Positions 57,501 to 64,000 of a stretch of DNA of 64,000 nt are shown piece by piece. The notes beneath the pieces are model-generated. The model saw only the letters and a program-made list of their open reading frames with translations, made no database searches and had not been told where the DNA came from. A program made the position numbers and the translations under genes. The DNA is from Herbaspirillum chlorophenolicum. GTDB taxonomy: Bacteria; Pseudomonadota; Gammaproteobacteria; Burkholderiales; Burkholderiaceae_D. Location of the stretch: NCBI RefSeq assembly GCF_001189955.1, contig NZ_LFLT01000022.1, forward strand, positions 1 through 64,000. The letters run 5' to 3'. How positions within the stretch are numbered: the stretch's first letter is position 1; each line of letters starts with the position of its first letter.

Positions 57501-57681
57501 GCTGCGCCGTCCGCTGGGCTACGCGATGGTGGGCGGCCTGGTGCTGTCGCAGGCGCTCACGCTGTTCACCACGCCGGTGGTCTACCTTTACCTGGACCGC
57601 GCCCATTACTGGTACATGAACAAGAAGGAAGCACGCGCCGCGCGCAAGGCCGCACGCCTTGCACAAGGCCAGGGCCATTGA
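54511..57681 (+). CDS. RND multidrug efflux pump (HAE-1, MdtB/MdtC-like)
   Basis: A 1056-residue inner-membrane pump. The proton-relay aspartates lie in GFVVDDAIVMLENIYR, with the second relay block in VKKNGIMMIDFAL and LRFRPIMMTTMCALLSGLPLML. There are 12 helices and two large periplasmic porter loops. The relay and loop sequences fit hydrophobic/amphiphilic efflux (HAE-1), not heavy-metal efflux (HME). Start GTG 54511 overlaps the adaptor stop. A metal-type two-component pair follows, so its inducer may be metal or a cell-envelope stress. Confidence 0.92.
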   Translation: MSVSAAFIKRPIGTTLLAIAILLVGVAVWPLLPVAPLPQVDFPTIQVSASLPGGSPETMASNVAQPLERQFSLIAGLTQMTSQSALGSTQITLQFDLNRNIDAAALDVQAAINASTGQLPANLPSPPTFRKINPADSPIMIMSVQSEALPLTVVNDYSDNILAQQISQISGVGLVSVNGQQKPAVRIQIDPAKIATLGISLEDIRGVIATTTVNQPKGTVDGTHQSFTVYTNDQLLKADQWNDMVLAYRNGAPVRVRDIGVAVDGPENNKIAAWAFSGAAAGDDHSITNGRSIVLAITKQPGANVIETVGRIKDAMPRLRAAIPASVHINTLIDRTQTIRASVLDVEFTLILTIFLVVMVIFVFLRNIAATIIPSITVPLAIMGTAAVMYVVGYSLDNLSLMALTIAVGFVVDDAIVMLENIYRYVEEGMSPLEAALKGAGEIGFTIISISVSLVAVFIPLLLMGGIVGRLFREFAVTVTLTIGVSVIISLTLTPMLCSRFLKNPHDEMSGNRHGKMYQWFERGFDAMLSGYKRGLDIVFKHQFITLMTFIGTVALTVVLFIVIPKGFFPQQDNGVIIGFAESAQDISSSAMQKRLLQVADIVRQDPDVTGFGVSAGSTTFNTGTFFIALKPKDEGRTTNADQVIARIRPKVAKVQGINLFMQASQDINVGGRLSRTQYQYTITDTDLDELNVWAPRMLERFRQLPQLTDVASDQQNAAATATITIDRARASSFGISPSLIDATIYDAIGQRQVAQYFTQINSYHVVLEITPELQKDPALFDKLYLTSPLTGEQVPLSTFVKIDTTKTGYLSISHQSQFPAVTISFNLAPGVSLGEAVDMIQKTKDEMGVPQTLVGNFQGTAKAFGDSLASQPYLIAAALIAVYIVLGLLYESYIHPLTILSTLPSAGVGALLILMIGGYDLSVIALIGIILLIGIVKKNGIMMIDFALTAEREKGMKPEEAIYQACLLRFRPIMMTTMCALLSGLPLMLGHGAGSELRRPLGYAMVGGLVLSQALTLFTTPVVYLYLDRAHYWYMNKKEARAARKAARLAQGQGH

Positions 57682-57815
57682 TTGACGACATTGGAAACGG
57701 CAGCAAAGCGGAAAGACGGAGCCAACAAAGTCCGGAGAAGCAAAAGCCGAAGGGTTAAAATTCTGGCATTGCCAATGCAGGGACACGCCGTCCCCGCGCG
57801 ACGGGTGGAGACTGC

Positions 57816-58508
57816 ATGAAAATCCTGATTGTCGAAGACGAGCAAAAGATGTCCGATTACCTTTGCAAGGGCCTGACCGAGCAAGGGTGTGCGGTCGACC
57901 TCGCATCGAACGGCGTCGACGGCCAGCACCTGGCGATCCAGCACGACTACGACGTGATCGTGCTGGACGTGATGCTGCCGGGACTGGACGGTTTCTCGGT
58001 GCTGCGTTCGCTGCGCACGGTCAAGCAGACGCCGGTCATCATGCTGACTGCGCGCGACAGCGTGGAAGACCGCATCAAGGGCTTGCATGACGGCGCCGAC
58101 GACTACCTGATCAAGCCCTTCTCCTTCCTCGAACTGCTGGCCCGCCTGCAGGCGCTGACGCGCCGCGGCCGCTCGCAGGAACCGGCGCAGTTGCGCATCG
58201 GCGACCTGCAGATCGACCTGATCAGCCGCAAGGCCTTCCGCAGCGGCACCCGCATCGACCTGACCGCCAAGGAGTTCGCGCTGCTGGCGGTGATGGCGCG
58301 CCGCCAGGGCGAGATCCTCTCCAAGACCGCCATCGCCGAACTGGTGTGGGACATGAATTTCGACAGCAACACCAATGTGGTCGAAGTCGCCATCAAGCGC
58401 CTGCGCGCCAAGATCGACGCCCCGTTCGACCAGAAGCTGCTGCACACCGTGCGCGGCATGGGCTATGTGCTCGAGCCGCGCGCTGCGGCCGACGCCGTGG
58501 AAGACTGA
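57816..58508 (+). CDS. OmpR-family response regulator (metal-responsive subgroup)
   Basis: A 230-residue regulator with receiver (acidic pair in [10 protein letters not shown], phospho-Asp in [10 protein letters not shown], Thr in IMLTARDS, Lys in YLIKPFSF) and winged-helix output ([17 protein letters not shown]...[17 protein letters not shown]). The family resembles CusR/CzcR/IrlR. Start ATG 57816. It lies 134 bp after the pump gene and 13 bp before the kinase gene, so the pair probably controls the efflux operon. Confidence 0.9.
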   Translation: MKILIVEDEQKMSDYLCKGLTEQGCAVDLASNGVDGQHLAIQHDYDVIVLDVMLPGLDGFSVLRSLRTVKQTPVIMLTARDSVEDRIKGLHDGADDYLIKPFSFLELLARLQALTRRGRSQEPAQLRIGDLQIDLISRKAFRSGTRIDLTAKEFALLAVMARRQGEILSKTAIAELVWDMNFDSNTNVVEVAIKRLRAKIDAPFDQKLLHTVRGMGYVLEPRAAADAVED

Positions 58509-58521
58509 GCCGATACGCCGC

Positions 58522-59973
58522 ATGGACCGCCACCATCTCCCGCAGGAAACGACCGCCAGCCCAGCCCCTGTGCGGCGGCAGCGCTTCCTGCCGCTGCGGC
58601 AGTCGATCACGGCGCGGCTGGTATGGATGTCGGCGGCGTCGGCGCTGTTCATCTTCGCGCTCACCGGAATCGTGCTCTATACCGTGCTCAAGGGAGAACT
58701 GCTGCGCCACGAGCGCGACGGGCTGGTCACGACCCTGAACGACATCAGCTTCCAGATCTCGCGCGCCGGCAACACCGAACGCTGGTCGCGCGTGCAGTTG
58801 AAACTGGCCGCATTGTCGCAGGCCGACCAGCGGGTCTCATTCTGGATTTCCTGCGACGATGAGCGTTTCCGCTACGGTGACCTGTCGCGCCTGAAGCACG
58901 AGGCGATCGACCAGGACAACAATACCGTCGGCATGCTGCGCGTGCCGGGCAAGGAATATCCGCTGCACACCATGACGCGCACCCTGCCCGCGTTCGAGGA
59001 GCGGCCTGAAGTACGGGTGACCGTCGGCATCGATACCGAACCCTATTTCGAGATGCGGCGCACCTTCCTGGTGGCGACCTTCACGTTCTCCCTGCTGGGC
59101 ATCGTACTGGCGGTGATTTCCAGCTACTGGATCGCCCGTGCCGGGCTGGCGCCATTGCGGCGCATGTCGGTGCGCGCCCAGAGTTTCTCGCCGCGCAAGC
59201 TGTCGGCGCGCATGCCGGTCGAATCGCTGCCGGAAGAATTGTCGGTCCTGGCGCATGCCTTCAACGGCGCGCTGGAACGCATCGAGGATGCCTATACCCA
59301 GCTGGAAGCCTTCAACGCCGATGTTGCCCATGAATTGCGCACGCCGCTGGCCAACCTGATCGGGGAAACACAGGTGGCGCTGGCGCGCGAGCGCAGTGCC
59401 GGCGAGTTCAAGGGCGTGCTGCAATCCAACCTGGAGGAGCTGGACCGTATCCGCTCCATCATCAACGACATGCTGTTCCTGGCGCGTTCCGACCAGGGCG
59501 AGGCCGCCACATCGCTGGTGCATGCGCGGGTGGCCGACGAGGTGCAGAAGACGGTCGACTTCTTCGAGTTCGTGCTGGACGACGCCGGCATGGGCATCAC
59601 CGTCAGCGGAGACATTGAATCCACCGCAATGATGGAGACGGCGCTGTTCAAGCGGGCATTGACCAACCTGATCCAGAATGCCATCCAGCATTCACCGCCA
59701 GGCGCCCTGATCCGCATTGATATCGCCGCGCGGGATGGTGGCGTGCGCATCGCCGTCACCAATCCCGGCCAGGCCATCGACGCGCGCCATTTGCCGCGCC
59801 TGTTCGACCGTTTCTACCGGGTCGATACCTCGCGCCAGGACATCAACGGCAGCCACGGCCACGGCCTGGGGCTGGCCATCGTCAAGGCGGTGGCGCGCAT
59901 GCATGGCGGCCGTGCGTTCGCCTCCAGCGAGGATGGCTTCAACAGCATCGGCTTTACCATTTCCCAGGCTTGA
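58522..59973 (+). CDS. Sensor histidine kinase (CusS/IrlS-like)
   Basis: A 483-residue kinase. TM1 at about 35-57, a periplasmic domain of ~140 residues, TM2 at about 185-205, HAMP (APLRRMSVRAQSFSPRKLSARMP), H-box FNADVAHELRTPLANLIGE, N-box LTNLIQNAIQHSPPG and GHGLGLAIVKAV. The heavy-metal sensor kinase type, by layout. ATG 58522 is the start; the frame is open further upstream. It is the partner of the response regulator just before it. Confidence 0.9.
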   Translation: MDRHHLPQETTASPAPVRRQRFLPLRQSITARLVWMSAASALFIFALTGIVLYTVLKGELLRHERDGLVTTLNDISFQISRAGNTERWSRVQLKLAALSQADQRVSFWISCDDERFRYGDLSRLKHEAIDQDNNTVGMLRVPGKEYPLHTMTRTLPAFEERPEVRVTVGIDTEPYFEMRRTFLVATFTFSLLGIVLAVISSYWIARAGLAPLRRMSVRAQSFSPRKLSARMPVESLPEELSVLAHAFNGALERIEDAYTQLEAFNADVAHELRTPLANLIGETQVALARERSAGEFKGVLQSNLEELDRIRSIINDMLFLARSDQGEAATSLVHARVADEVQKTVDFFEFVLDDAGMGITVSGDIESTAMMETALFKRALTNLIQNAIQHSPPGALIRIDIAARDGGVRIAVTNPGQAIDARHLPRLFDRFYRVDTSRQDINGSHGHGLGLAIVKAVARMHGGRAFASSEDGFNSIGFTISQA

Positions 59974-60009
59974 TGATTGGAAGTCCCCGCCGTTCCGGCC
60001 GGGATGTTC

Positions 60010-60963
60010 TCAATACCCGCGCCGTATATCCACATTGGCCGGTATCTCACCGGTCTGGCGGTAATGCCGGACATTGCCGGCCACGATCGCCGAAGCCGTC
60101 TCGCGATTGGTCGGCGCCGAGCAATGCGGCAGCACCGTGACATCGGGATGAGTCCAGTGCCAGCTATCGGCCGGCAGCGGCTCGGTGGCGAACACGTCCA
60201 ATACTGCATGGCGCAGCACCCGGGAATCCAGCGCCTCGCACAACGCCTGATCGTCGACGATGGGCCCGCGCGCGAAGTTAATCAACTGGGACTGTGGCGG
60301 CAACATTGCCAGGCGCTGGGCATTGAGAAGGCCGCGCGTGTCGCTTGTAAGCGGCAGCAGGCACACCAGGATATCGCTCATTGCCAGCATCCCGGCCAGG
60401 CCCTGCTCGCCGCTGAAGGTGCGCACACCGGCCAGTTCACGGTGGGTGCGGCTCCAGCCGCATACCTTGAAACGCGCCTGCAGCAGCACCTCCGCAGCCG
60501 CTTCTCCCAGCGTACCCAGTCCCAGGATGCCAACCGTGCGCTGCTCGGGCAGTACATATTCCTCCGCCTGCCAGACGCGAAAACGCTGGCGTTGCGCATA
60601 CAGCGGCATATCGCGATGCAGGTAGAGCGTCCACGCCAGTACTGCCTCGGCCATGGTCGCGGCCAGCCTGGGGTCGACCAGGCGGGTCAGCTTCAAGCCG
60701 CTATCGCCGAGGTCCTCGACCAGCCGCTCGACACCGGCCCATACGCTATGCACCCACTCCAGTTGCGGCATGCGCTTGAGTTCGGCCGGATCCGGATTGG
60801 CGACCACCGCCAGCTTGCATTGCGCCAGTTCAGTCTCGCTCAGTTCGGCAACGTCCATCACTCGCTCATCCGGCATTGCTGCACGCAGCGCCTTGAGCCA
60901 GGCCTGCACCGTGGCGGCATCGCCCTGGCTCACGAAAGGGATGGGCGTGACCGGCCGGCTCAT
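60010..60963 (-). CDS. D-2-hydroxyacid dehydrogenase (glyoxylate/hydroxypyruvate reductase-like)
   Basis: A 317-residue NAD(P)-dependent dehydrogenase of the GhrA type. Rossmann motif TVGILGLGTLGEAAAEVLLQ; catalytic Arg in LINFARGPIVDD, Glu in VFATEPLPAD, His in VLPHCSAPTNRE. The expected reaction is reduction of a 2-oxoacid such as glyoxylate or hydroxypyruvate. It overlaps the VOC gene by 4 nt, and the two are divergent from a LysR regulator. The Cys in place of Ile in PHxSA is a small deviation. Confidence 0.88.
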   Translation of the reverse strand: MSRPVTPIPFVSQGDAATVQAWLKALRAAMPDERVMDVAELSETELAQCKLAVVANPDPAELKRMPQLEWVHSVWAGVERLVEDLGDSGLKLTRLVDPRLAATMAEAVLAWTLYLHRDMPLYAQRQRFRVWQAEEYVLPEQRTVGILGLGTLGEAAAEVLLQARFKVCGWSRTHRELAGVRTFSGEQGLAGMLAMSDILVCLLPLTSDTRGLLNAQRLAMLPPQSQLINFARGPIVDDQALCEALDSRVLRHAVLDVFATEPLPADSWHWTHPDVTVLPHCSAPTNRETASAIVAGNVRHYRQTGEIPANVDIRRGY

Positions 60964-61376
60964 TTGGCGTAGACCTGTTCCAGGCTGCTGAAGCCCTTGA
61001 CCTCGATCGGGTTGCCAAACGGGTCCATGAAGAACATCGTGGCCTGCTCGCCCGGTTCGCCGGCAAAACGGATGTGAGGCTCCAGCACGAACTCGACCGC
61101 GCCGCTGTCGCTCAGGCGGGAAGCCAGTTGCTTCCAGTCATCCATGGCCAGGATGATGCCCAGGTGCGGCATCGGCACCATGTGGTCGCCGACCTTGCCG
61201 GTATTGGCAACGCTGAACGGCTCACCCAGGTGCAGCGACAATTGATGGCCGAAGAAATCGATATCGACCCATGTGTCGGTGCTGCGGCCTTCTTCGCAGC
61301 CGAGCAGACCGCAATAGAAATGGCGCGCCTGGTCGAGGTCGCGTACGTGATAGGCCAGGTGGAAGATCGATTTCAT
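60960..61376 (-). CDS. VOC-family (glyoxalase-like) protein
   Basis: A 138-residue vicinal-oxygen-chelate protein. HLAYHVRDLDQARHFYCGLLGCEEGR and ATMFFMDPFGNPIEVKGF hold the expected metal-ligand positions (His near the start, Glu near the end); HQLSLHLGEP adds another His. Start ATG 61376 with AGGGA. It is coupled to the 2-hydroxyacid dehydrogenase gene and divergent from lysR at 61486, so both are likely targets of that regulator. The substrate is unknown. Confidence 0.83.
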   Translation of the reverse strand: MKSIFHLAYHVRDLDQARHFYCGLLGCEEGRSTDTWVDIDFFGHQLSLHLGEPFSVANTGKVGDHMVPMPHLGIILAMDDWKQLASRLSDSGAVEFVLEPHIRFAGEPGEQATMFFMDPFGNPIEVKGFSSLEQVYAK

Positions 61377-61485
61377 GGGATTCCCTCGATAACAAAAATG
61401 AACGGGTTCTGAATGAGGCATAGGATAGCCGCCATCAATCAAAAGAGATAGCATGTAATTTTTAATCGATTCGAAAGAATTTTTT

Positions 61486-62364
61486 ATGGATAGCCGGTAT
61501 CTCAAAAGCCTGATCGCCGTCGCGGACAGCGGCTCCATTGCCGATGCCGCACGCGCCGAAGGCCTGACGGCTGCCGCCGTTAGCCAGCGTATCCAGGCGC
61601 TGGAACGGTCGCTCGGCTTTGCGCTGCTGTCGCGCGCCGGCCATGCCGCCAAGGCCACCGATGCCTGTCTGGCGCTGCTGCCGCGGGCGCGCCGCATCGT
61701 GCGCGAAGTCGCGTTGCTGGCGGGCGATGCCGACGATGAAGGCTTGACCGGCACGCTGCGCATCGGCGCCATTTCAACCGCGCTGACAGGCATGCTGCCG
61801 GCCGCCCTGCGCGTGCTGACGCAACAAGCGCCCGGCATGCGTCCAGCCATCGTCCCGGGTACCTCGCGTTCGCTTTACCAGGCCCTGCTGGCCGGCGAGA
61901 TCGACGCCGCCATCCTGGTAGCGCCGCCGTTCGAGTTGCCCAAGACCCTGCACGCGCTGACGCTGCGCCGCGAGGAACTGATCCTGCTGGCGCGGCGCAA
62001 GCTGCGCGGTGACGCCGCCACGCTGCTGCGGACCCAGCCCTATATCCGGTACGACCCGTCGGCCTGGGGCGGACGGCCGGCCCAGCGCTACCTCGATGAC
62101 CAGGGCCTGCAACCGGCGCTGCTATGCGACCTCGACGCCCTGGAAACCATTGCCATGCTGGTCGCCGATGGGGTCGGCGTGAGCCTGGTGCCGCGCTGGA
62201 GCGGACTGGAAAAGCTCGCCGCCGGCTGCCGCATGGAGGCGGTCGAGCCCGAAGGGCATGCACTCTACCCGCGCGACATCGTGCTGCTAATCCCCGCCCA
62301 GAGTGAACGCCCCAACATGCTGAGAATGTTGTCGCAGGCCATCCCGTCCGCCGAATCCGCCTGA
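61486..62364 (+). CDS. LysR-type transcription regulator
   Basis: A 292-residue LysR regulator with an N-terminal winged helix (LKSLIAVADSGSIADAARAEGLTAAAVSQRIQALERSLGFALL) and a periplasmic-binding-like effector domain. It is divergent from the VOC/dehydrogenase pair; the 109-bp gap is AT-rich and holds an ATTC-GAAA-GAAT repeat. The regulator is likely to respond to the dehydrogenase's substrate. Start ATG 61486. Confidence 0.88.
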   Translation: MDSRYLKSLIAVADSGSIADAARAEGLTAAAVSQRIQALERSLGFALLSRAGHAAKATDACLALLPRARRIVREVALLAGDADDEGLTGTLRIGAISTALTGMLPAALRVLTQQAPGMRPAIVPGTSRSLYQALLAGEIDAAILVAPPFELPKTLHALTLRREELILLARRKLRGDAATLLRTQPYIRYDPSAWGGRPAQRYLDDQGLQPALLCDLDALETIAMLVADGVGVSLVPRWSGLEKLAAGCRMEAVEPEGHALYPRDIVLLIPAQSERPNMLRMLSQAIPSAESA

Positions 62365-62492
62365 GCGCACGCACGCTTGATGTAGCTCAACTTGCCCCGG
62401 CTTTGGGCTGGACGCCGGCCGCTCTCCGACCTAGGCTGAATAGATGGAATCCGATACCGGTTCCGCATTCGAGACCTTTCCGAGGAGCTGCC

Positions 62493-63317
62493 ATGACCTA
62501 CAAATCCATCCTGGTTCACGTCGACCAGTCGCGCCACACCGCGCAACGCATCCGCATCGCCGCCGAGATCGCGCGCGCCCACCAGGCGCACCTGATCGGC
62601 AGCGCCATGACCGGCATCTCCAGTTTCATCCAGATGGAAGGCGCGGCCTTCGTGGCCACGCAGCTCGACGGTTTCCGCGACCGCGCGCTGGCGGCGCTGG
62701 AGCAATTCGACAGCATCGCGCGCAGCGTGGGCGTGCTCTCTTATGAGAAACGCTTCATTGACGACGACGCCGAAGGCGGTTTGGCACTGCAGGCGCGCTA
62801 CAGCGACCTGGTCATCGTCAGCCAGACCGATCTCGACGAGCCCGACACCAGCCTGCTGGCCGACCTGCCCGAATATGTGATGCTGAACACGCCGCGCCCG
62901 GTGCTGATCATTCCCAGCGTCGGCGAGTTCAAGCAAGTCGGCAGGAATGCGCTGATCGCCTGGGACGGCAGCATGGAAGCCACACGCGCCGTCACCGCCT
63001 CCTTGCCGCTGCTGCGCCAGGCCGGCAATGTTACCGTGGCAATCTTCGATGCCGACAAGCGGCAAGGCGCGCACGGCGAGCAACCGGGCGCCGATATCGC
63101 GCTCTATCTGGCGCGCCATGGCGTGAAAGTGGACGTGGTGCAGGAAAAGAGCAACATGGACATCGGCAACGCCTTGCTGTCGCTGGCGGCCGACCTCGGC
63201 TCAGACCTGCTGGTGATGGGCGGATACGGGCATACGCGCTTCCGCGAAGTATTGCTGGGCGGCGTCACGCTGACGGTCTTGAAGACCATGACCATTCCGG
63301 TGCTGATGGCGCATTGA
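62493..63317 (+). CDS. Tandem universal stress protein (UspA-like)
   Basis: A 274-residue protein with two Usp domains. Domain 1 (about 1-140) starts YKSILVHVDQSRHTAQRIRIAA; domain 2 (about 150-274) starts NALIAWDGSMEATRAV and retains the ATP-binding pattern GGYGHTRFREVLLGGVTLTVL. Domain 1 has lost that glycine loop. ATG 62493 with GAGGAG. Roles in stress are typical, but none is specific here. Confidence 0.87.
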   Translation: MTYKSILVHVDQSRHTAQRIRIAAEIARAHQAHLIGSAMTGISSFIQMEGAAFVATQLDGFRDRALAALEQFDSIARSVGVLSYEKRFIDDDAEGGLALQARYSDLVIVSQTDLDEPDTSLLADLPEYVMLNTPRPVLIIPSVGEFKQVGRNALIAWDGSMEATRAVTASLPLLRQAGNVTVAIFDADKRQGAHGEQPGADIALYLARHGVKVDVVQEKSNMDIGNALLSLAADLGSDLLVMGGYGHTRFREVLLGGVTLTVLKTMTIPVLMAH

Positions 63318-63361
63318 AGCGAAGGCCGACAGCTTAAAGGTAAGCCTCGGCTCCGTAATCT

Positions 63362-63387
63362 GTCGTCCTGACTTTTTTCAGGACGAC
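63362..63387. terminator. Hairpin between convergent usp and mop genes
   Basis: GTCGTCCTGA (63362-63371) and TCAGGACGAC (63378-63387) form a 10-bp stem with a CTTTTT loop. It lies between the usp stop (63317) and the mop stop (63401), so it likely ends both transcripts. Confidence 0.65.
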
Positions 63388-63400
63388 GGAGGTAGATTGA

Positions 63401-63829
63401 TCAGGCCCGTACACCGACGATCACATGCGAGGCCTTGAAGAAAGCCACGACCGGCTTGCCCGTGGCCAGCCCCATGCTGTTGGCGCTTTCCTGGGTAATG
63501 ATGGCGGCCAGCGTCTCGCCGCCCTTCAGGGCCACTTCCACTTCGGTATTGACCGCTCCCGGCTTGACCGATTTCACCGTCCCCTCCAGCCGGTTGCGGG
63601 TAGACAGCCTGACGCCGGAATTGGGGACGGAAAGGATGACCCACGGCGCCTTGACCAGGGCGATGGCTTCGCTGCCGATCTTCAGTTCCAGCGACCTGGT
63701 GCTTTCCTGCGTGATCACGGCGACGATGCGGTCGCCGCCGGCCAGGGTGATTTCGATCTCGTCGTTGACGGCTCCCGGCCGGATCTGGCTTACCTTGCCG
63801 GAAAATTCGTTGCGTGCGCTTGTCAGCAT
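63401..63829 (-). CDS. Tandem Mop/TOBE molybdate-binding protein
   Basis: A 142-residue protein of two Mop (molybdopterin-binding, TOBE-type) repeats. Repeat 1 runs FSGKVSQIRPGAVNDEIEITL to ESTRSLELKIGSEAIALVKAPWVIL; repeat 2 runs LEGTVKSVKPGAVNTEVEVAL to ESANSMGLATGKPVVAFFKASHVIV. Such di-Mop proteins (ModG-like) store molybdate in the cytoplasm. Start ATG 63829 with AAAGGAG. No ModABC transporter or ModE is in this window. The 170 bp to the window end hold the promoter region and nothing I recognise. Confidence 0.85.
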   Translation of the reverse strand: MLTSARNEFSGKVSQIRPGAVNDEIEITLAGGDRIVAVITQESTRSLELKIGSEAIALVKAPWVILSVPNSGVRLSTRNRLEGTVKSVKPGAVNTEVEVALKGGETLAAIITQESANSMGLATGKPVVAFFKASHVIVGVRA

Positions 63830-64000
63830 GGCATCTCCTTTGATGTGTTGATTGTGTCCCGGACACCCTGTCAGGCGCCAGCTTGCGTCCTATCATAGGC
63901 GAAATATCGCGCAGAAACTGCCCCGCTTCGCCATCCTGAATATATAGCTGCCAATATGCCGTTACATGTCGGCCGCCATCAATTCAAAAGCAAGAGGCGG

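Noticed and set aside
54877-57906. Very long minus-strand frame (1009 codons) opposite the RND pump
   Set aside because: It is the antisense shadow of the pump. The translation is a low-complexity His/Asp/Gln/Arg mixture, and the plus strand has clear RND motifs.

Overview
The window reads as ordinary chromosome of a GC-rich betaproteobacterium, most likely Burkholderiales/Oxalobacteraceae and Herbaspirillum-like. That placement is an inference from base composition, the cyoABCD-SURF1-RegBA arrangement, the gene families and very dense coding. I saw no rRNA, tRNA, CRISPR array, transposase or phage genes. The one locus that looks acquired is a small HTH/nucleotidyltransferase pair at 17.7-18.9 kb.

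Layout. 0-6 kb: the end of a probable outer-membrane protein gene, then a leftward aspartate decarboxylation module (two tandem AspT antiporters and aspartate 4-decarboxylase), then a 0.55 kb regulatory gap and a tiny membrane protein. 6-11 kb: DNA polymerase II, an LprI-like secreted protein and a MocR regulator. 11.4-17.6 kb: a biotin island with a divergent GntR/FCD regulator next to bioB, a BioI-like cytochrome P450, bioF, bioA and bioD, all joined by overlapping start/stop codons. BioR-type boxes (TTATMKATAA) lie between regulator and operon. 17.7-18.9 kb: toxin-antitoxin-like pair behind a 28-bp palindrome. 19-23.6 kb: Liv-type ABC importer with fused permease. 23.7-30.7 kb: cyoABCD, SURF1 and the redox two-component pair RegB/RegA on the minus strand.

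30.9-34.9 kb: an MHS-type transporter, a class A beta-lactamase, a YciI-like protein and a tandem PPC/DUF296 protein. 35-40.2 kb: the most unusual locus, a five-gene minus-strand chemosensory-like cluster. It comprises a membrane sensor fused to CheA-like Hpt and ATPase modules, a minimal MCP hairpin protein, two CheX/CheC-like proteins with the same C-terminal GELELF, and a CheY. No CheW, CheR or CheB is present. 40.5-44.4 kb: a small membrane protein, a TetR regulator, a signal peptidase I and a CaiB-like CoA transferase.

44.6-50 kb: a Fur-controlled FecI/FecR/TonB-receptor surface-signalling locus with a YncE-like propeller protein. 50-60 kb: a Bcr/CflA-type exporter, then a tripartite RND efflux system (outer-membrane factor, adaptor, pump) followed by an OmpR-type response regulator and sensor kinase of the metal-responsive subgroup. 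60-64 kb: a 2-hydroxyacid dehydrogenase and VOC protein divergent from a LysR regulator, a two-domain universal stress protein and a tandem-Mop molybdate-binding protein.

Start codons were chosen from ribosome-binding sites, signal peptides and overlaps with upstream genes, and several are not ATG. Function calls come from reading motifs in the translations. No database search was possible.
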